A stretch of 34,873 bases of DNA from Verrucomicrobiota bacterium (GTDB taxonomy: Bacteria; Verrucomicrobiota; Verrucomicrobiia; Limisphaerales; J093). The stretch is from the NCBI GenBank assembly GCA_012517065.1, contig JAAYVR010000051.1, forward strand, positions 1 through 34,873, written 5' to 3'. Position numbers and translations under genes: made by a program. The notes below the pieces were generated by a model. It did not search any database, had not been told where the DNA came from, and was given only the letters and a program-made list of their open reading frames with translations. Of this stretch, positions 34,443-34,873 are shown piece by piece; within the stretch, counting starts at the first letter, position 1; each line of letters begins with the position of its first letter.

Positions 34443-34460
34443 TTCCGCGTAAACGCGGAA
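34443..34460. repeat. Perfect hairpin beyond the kinase gene
   Basis: TTCCGCG, TAAA, CGCGGAA: 7-bp arms around four bases. It is preceded by a short T-run (TTTT) and not followed by one on the plus strand, so termination function is uncertain. Confidence 0.55.
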
Positions 34461-34515
34461 CTCTAAGGGCGATGGGTTATACCGCGCATTAGGCGATGCC
34501 GCGCCCCCGGCCGTT

Positions 34516-34831
34516 AGAGTCCCGCCTTCGGGCGGCCTTGAAACAAGCATTCATGGGGCAGTAATACCTCTGAACGTTGCACGTTGAGCGTTGTACGTTA
34601 AACGTTCTCAAAAGGAAGACCAAACTGATCAAGCTATCGACACTTTCAACGCTCAACGTACAACGTTCAACTCACAACGTTCAACTCGGCCGCGGGTTTG
34701 CCAACCTAAGGGCGTTGTCACGCCCGAGGCTGTCAGAGTCCCGCCTTTAGGCGGCCTTGAAACAAGCATTCGTCGAGCAGTAATACCTCTGAACGTTGCA
34801 CGTTGAGCGTTGTACGTTGAACGTTCTCAAA
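34516..34831 (+). repeat. Duplicated 97-bp element with ACGTT-rich inverted repeat
   Basis: Two copies at 34516-34612 and 34735-34831 (219 bp apart). Each starts AGAGTCCCGCC and can form CCGCC/GGCGG hairpins with loop TTCG (copy 1) or TTTA (copy 2), and ends with a string of ACGTT-containing 7- to 8-bp units. Between the copies, 34647-34671 is a near-inverted match (about 19-20 of 22) to the ACGTT string. The 34226-34873 spacer contains no supported gene. Confidence 0.85.
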
Positions 34832-34873
34832 CAGCCGGTCGTCGGGAAACGTGCATGATCCGGGCTTTCAGCC

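Overview
The window looks like a chromosomal segment of a Verrucomicrobiota bacterium, probably of the Limisphaerales/Pedosphaera type. This is inferred from gene content, not from a marker gene. The supporting signs are a Tat-exported Gfo/Idh/MocA lipoprotein beside a PmoA-like protein, several TIM-barrel sugar isomerases, an SGNH esterase-like protein, giant lamin-tail-domain (LTD)/CotH proteins, high GC, few Shine-Dalgarno sites, and intergenic DNA filled with ~150-bp hairpin repeats. No rRNA, tRNA, CRISPR array, phage module or intact transposase was seen.

Layout. 1-290: inverted copies of the 150-bp repeat. 388-2963: PmoA-like protein and exported oxidoreductase, a small carbohydrate-processing set. 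2999-7480 (minus): a 1493-residue double-ASKHA activase of the 2-hydroxyacyl-CoA dehydratase activator family. 7855-8742: exported TIM-barrel isomerase-like protein. 8742-9263: a 41-bp dispersed element and a 150-bp repeat array. 9286-12493 (minus): ECF sigma factor, single-pass membrane partner and a PLP fold-III decarboxylase-like enzyme, tightly packed as one operon, with a degenerate receiver protein reading away from it (12587-12979). 13060-15070 (minus): GDP-mannose 4,6-dehydratase (gmd) and a paralogue lacking the catalytic Glu. 15253-17010: DNA polymerase X with PHP domain. 17184-18506 (minus): SGNH hydrolase. 18507-19353: a repeat-rich desert. 19354-21722 (minus): diaminopimelate decarboxylase (lysA) and a sugar isomerase-like TIM barrel. 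21955-32669: two overlapping genes for secreted LTD/CotH proteins of 1649 and 1924 residues, followed by a Ser/Thr kinase-like gene (32792-34225). 34226-34873: duplicated hairpin repeats.

The genes fall into small units, not one pathway: exported sugar metabolism, nucleotide-sugar synthesis (GDP-mannose to GDP-deoxyhexose), an ECF-controlled operon, and a surface or secreted scaffold. The most unusual content is (i) the 150-bp repeat family, in which one hairpin shows paired compensatory changes between copies, and (ii) the two giant proteins, with a domain inserted into a chitobiase-type domain in one and an ABAB duplication of LTDs in the other, next to a kinase with an altered HRD motif.
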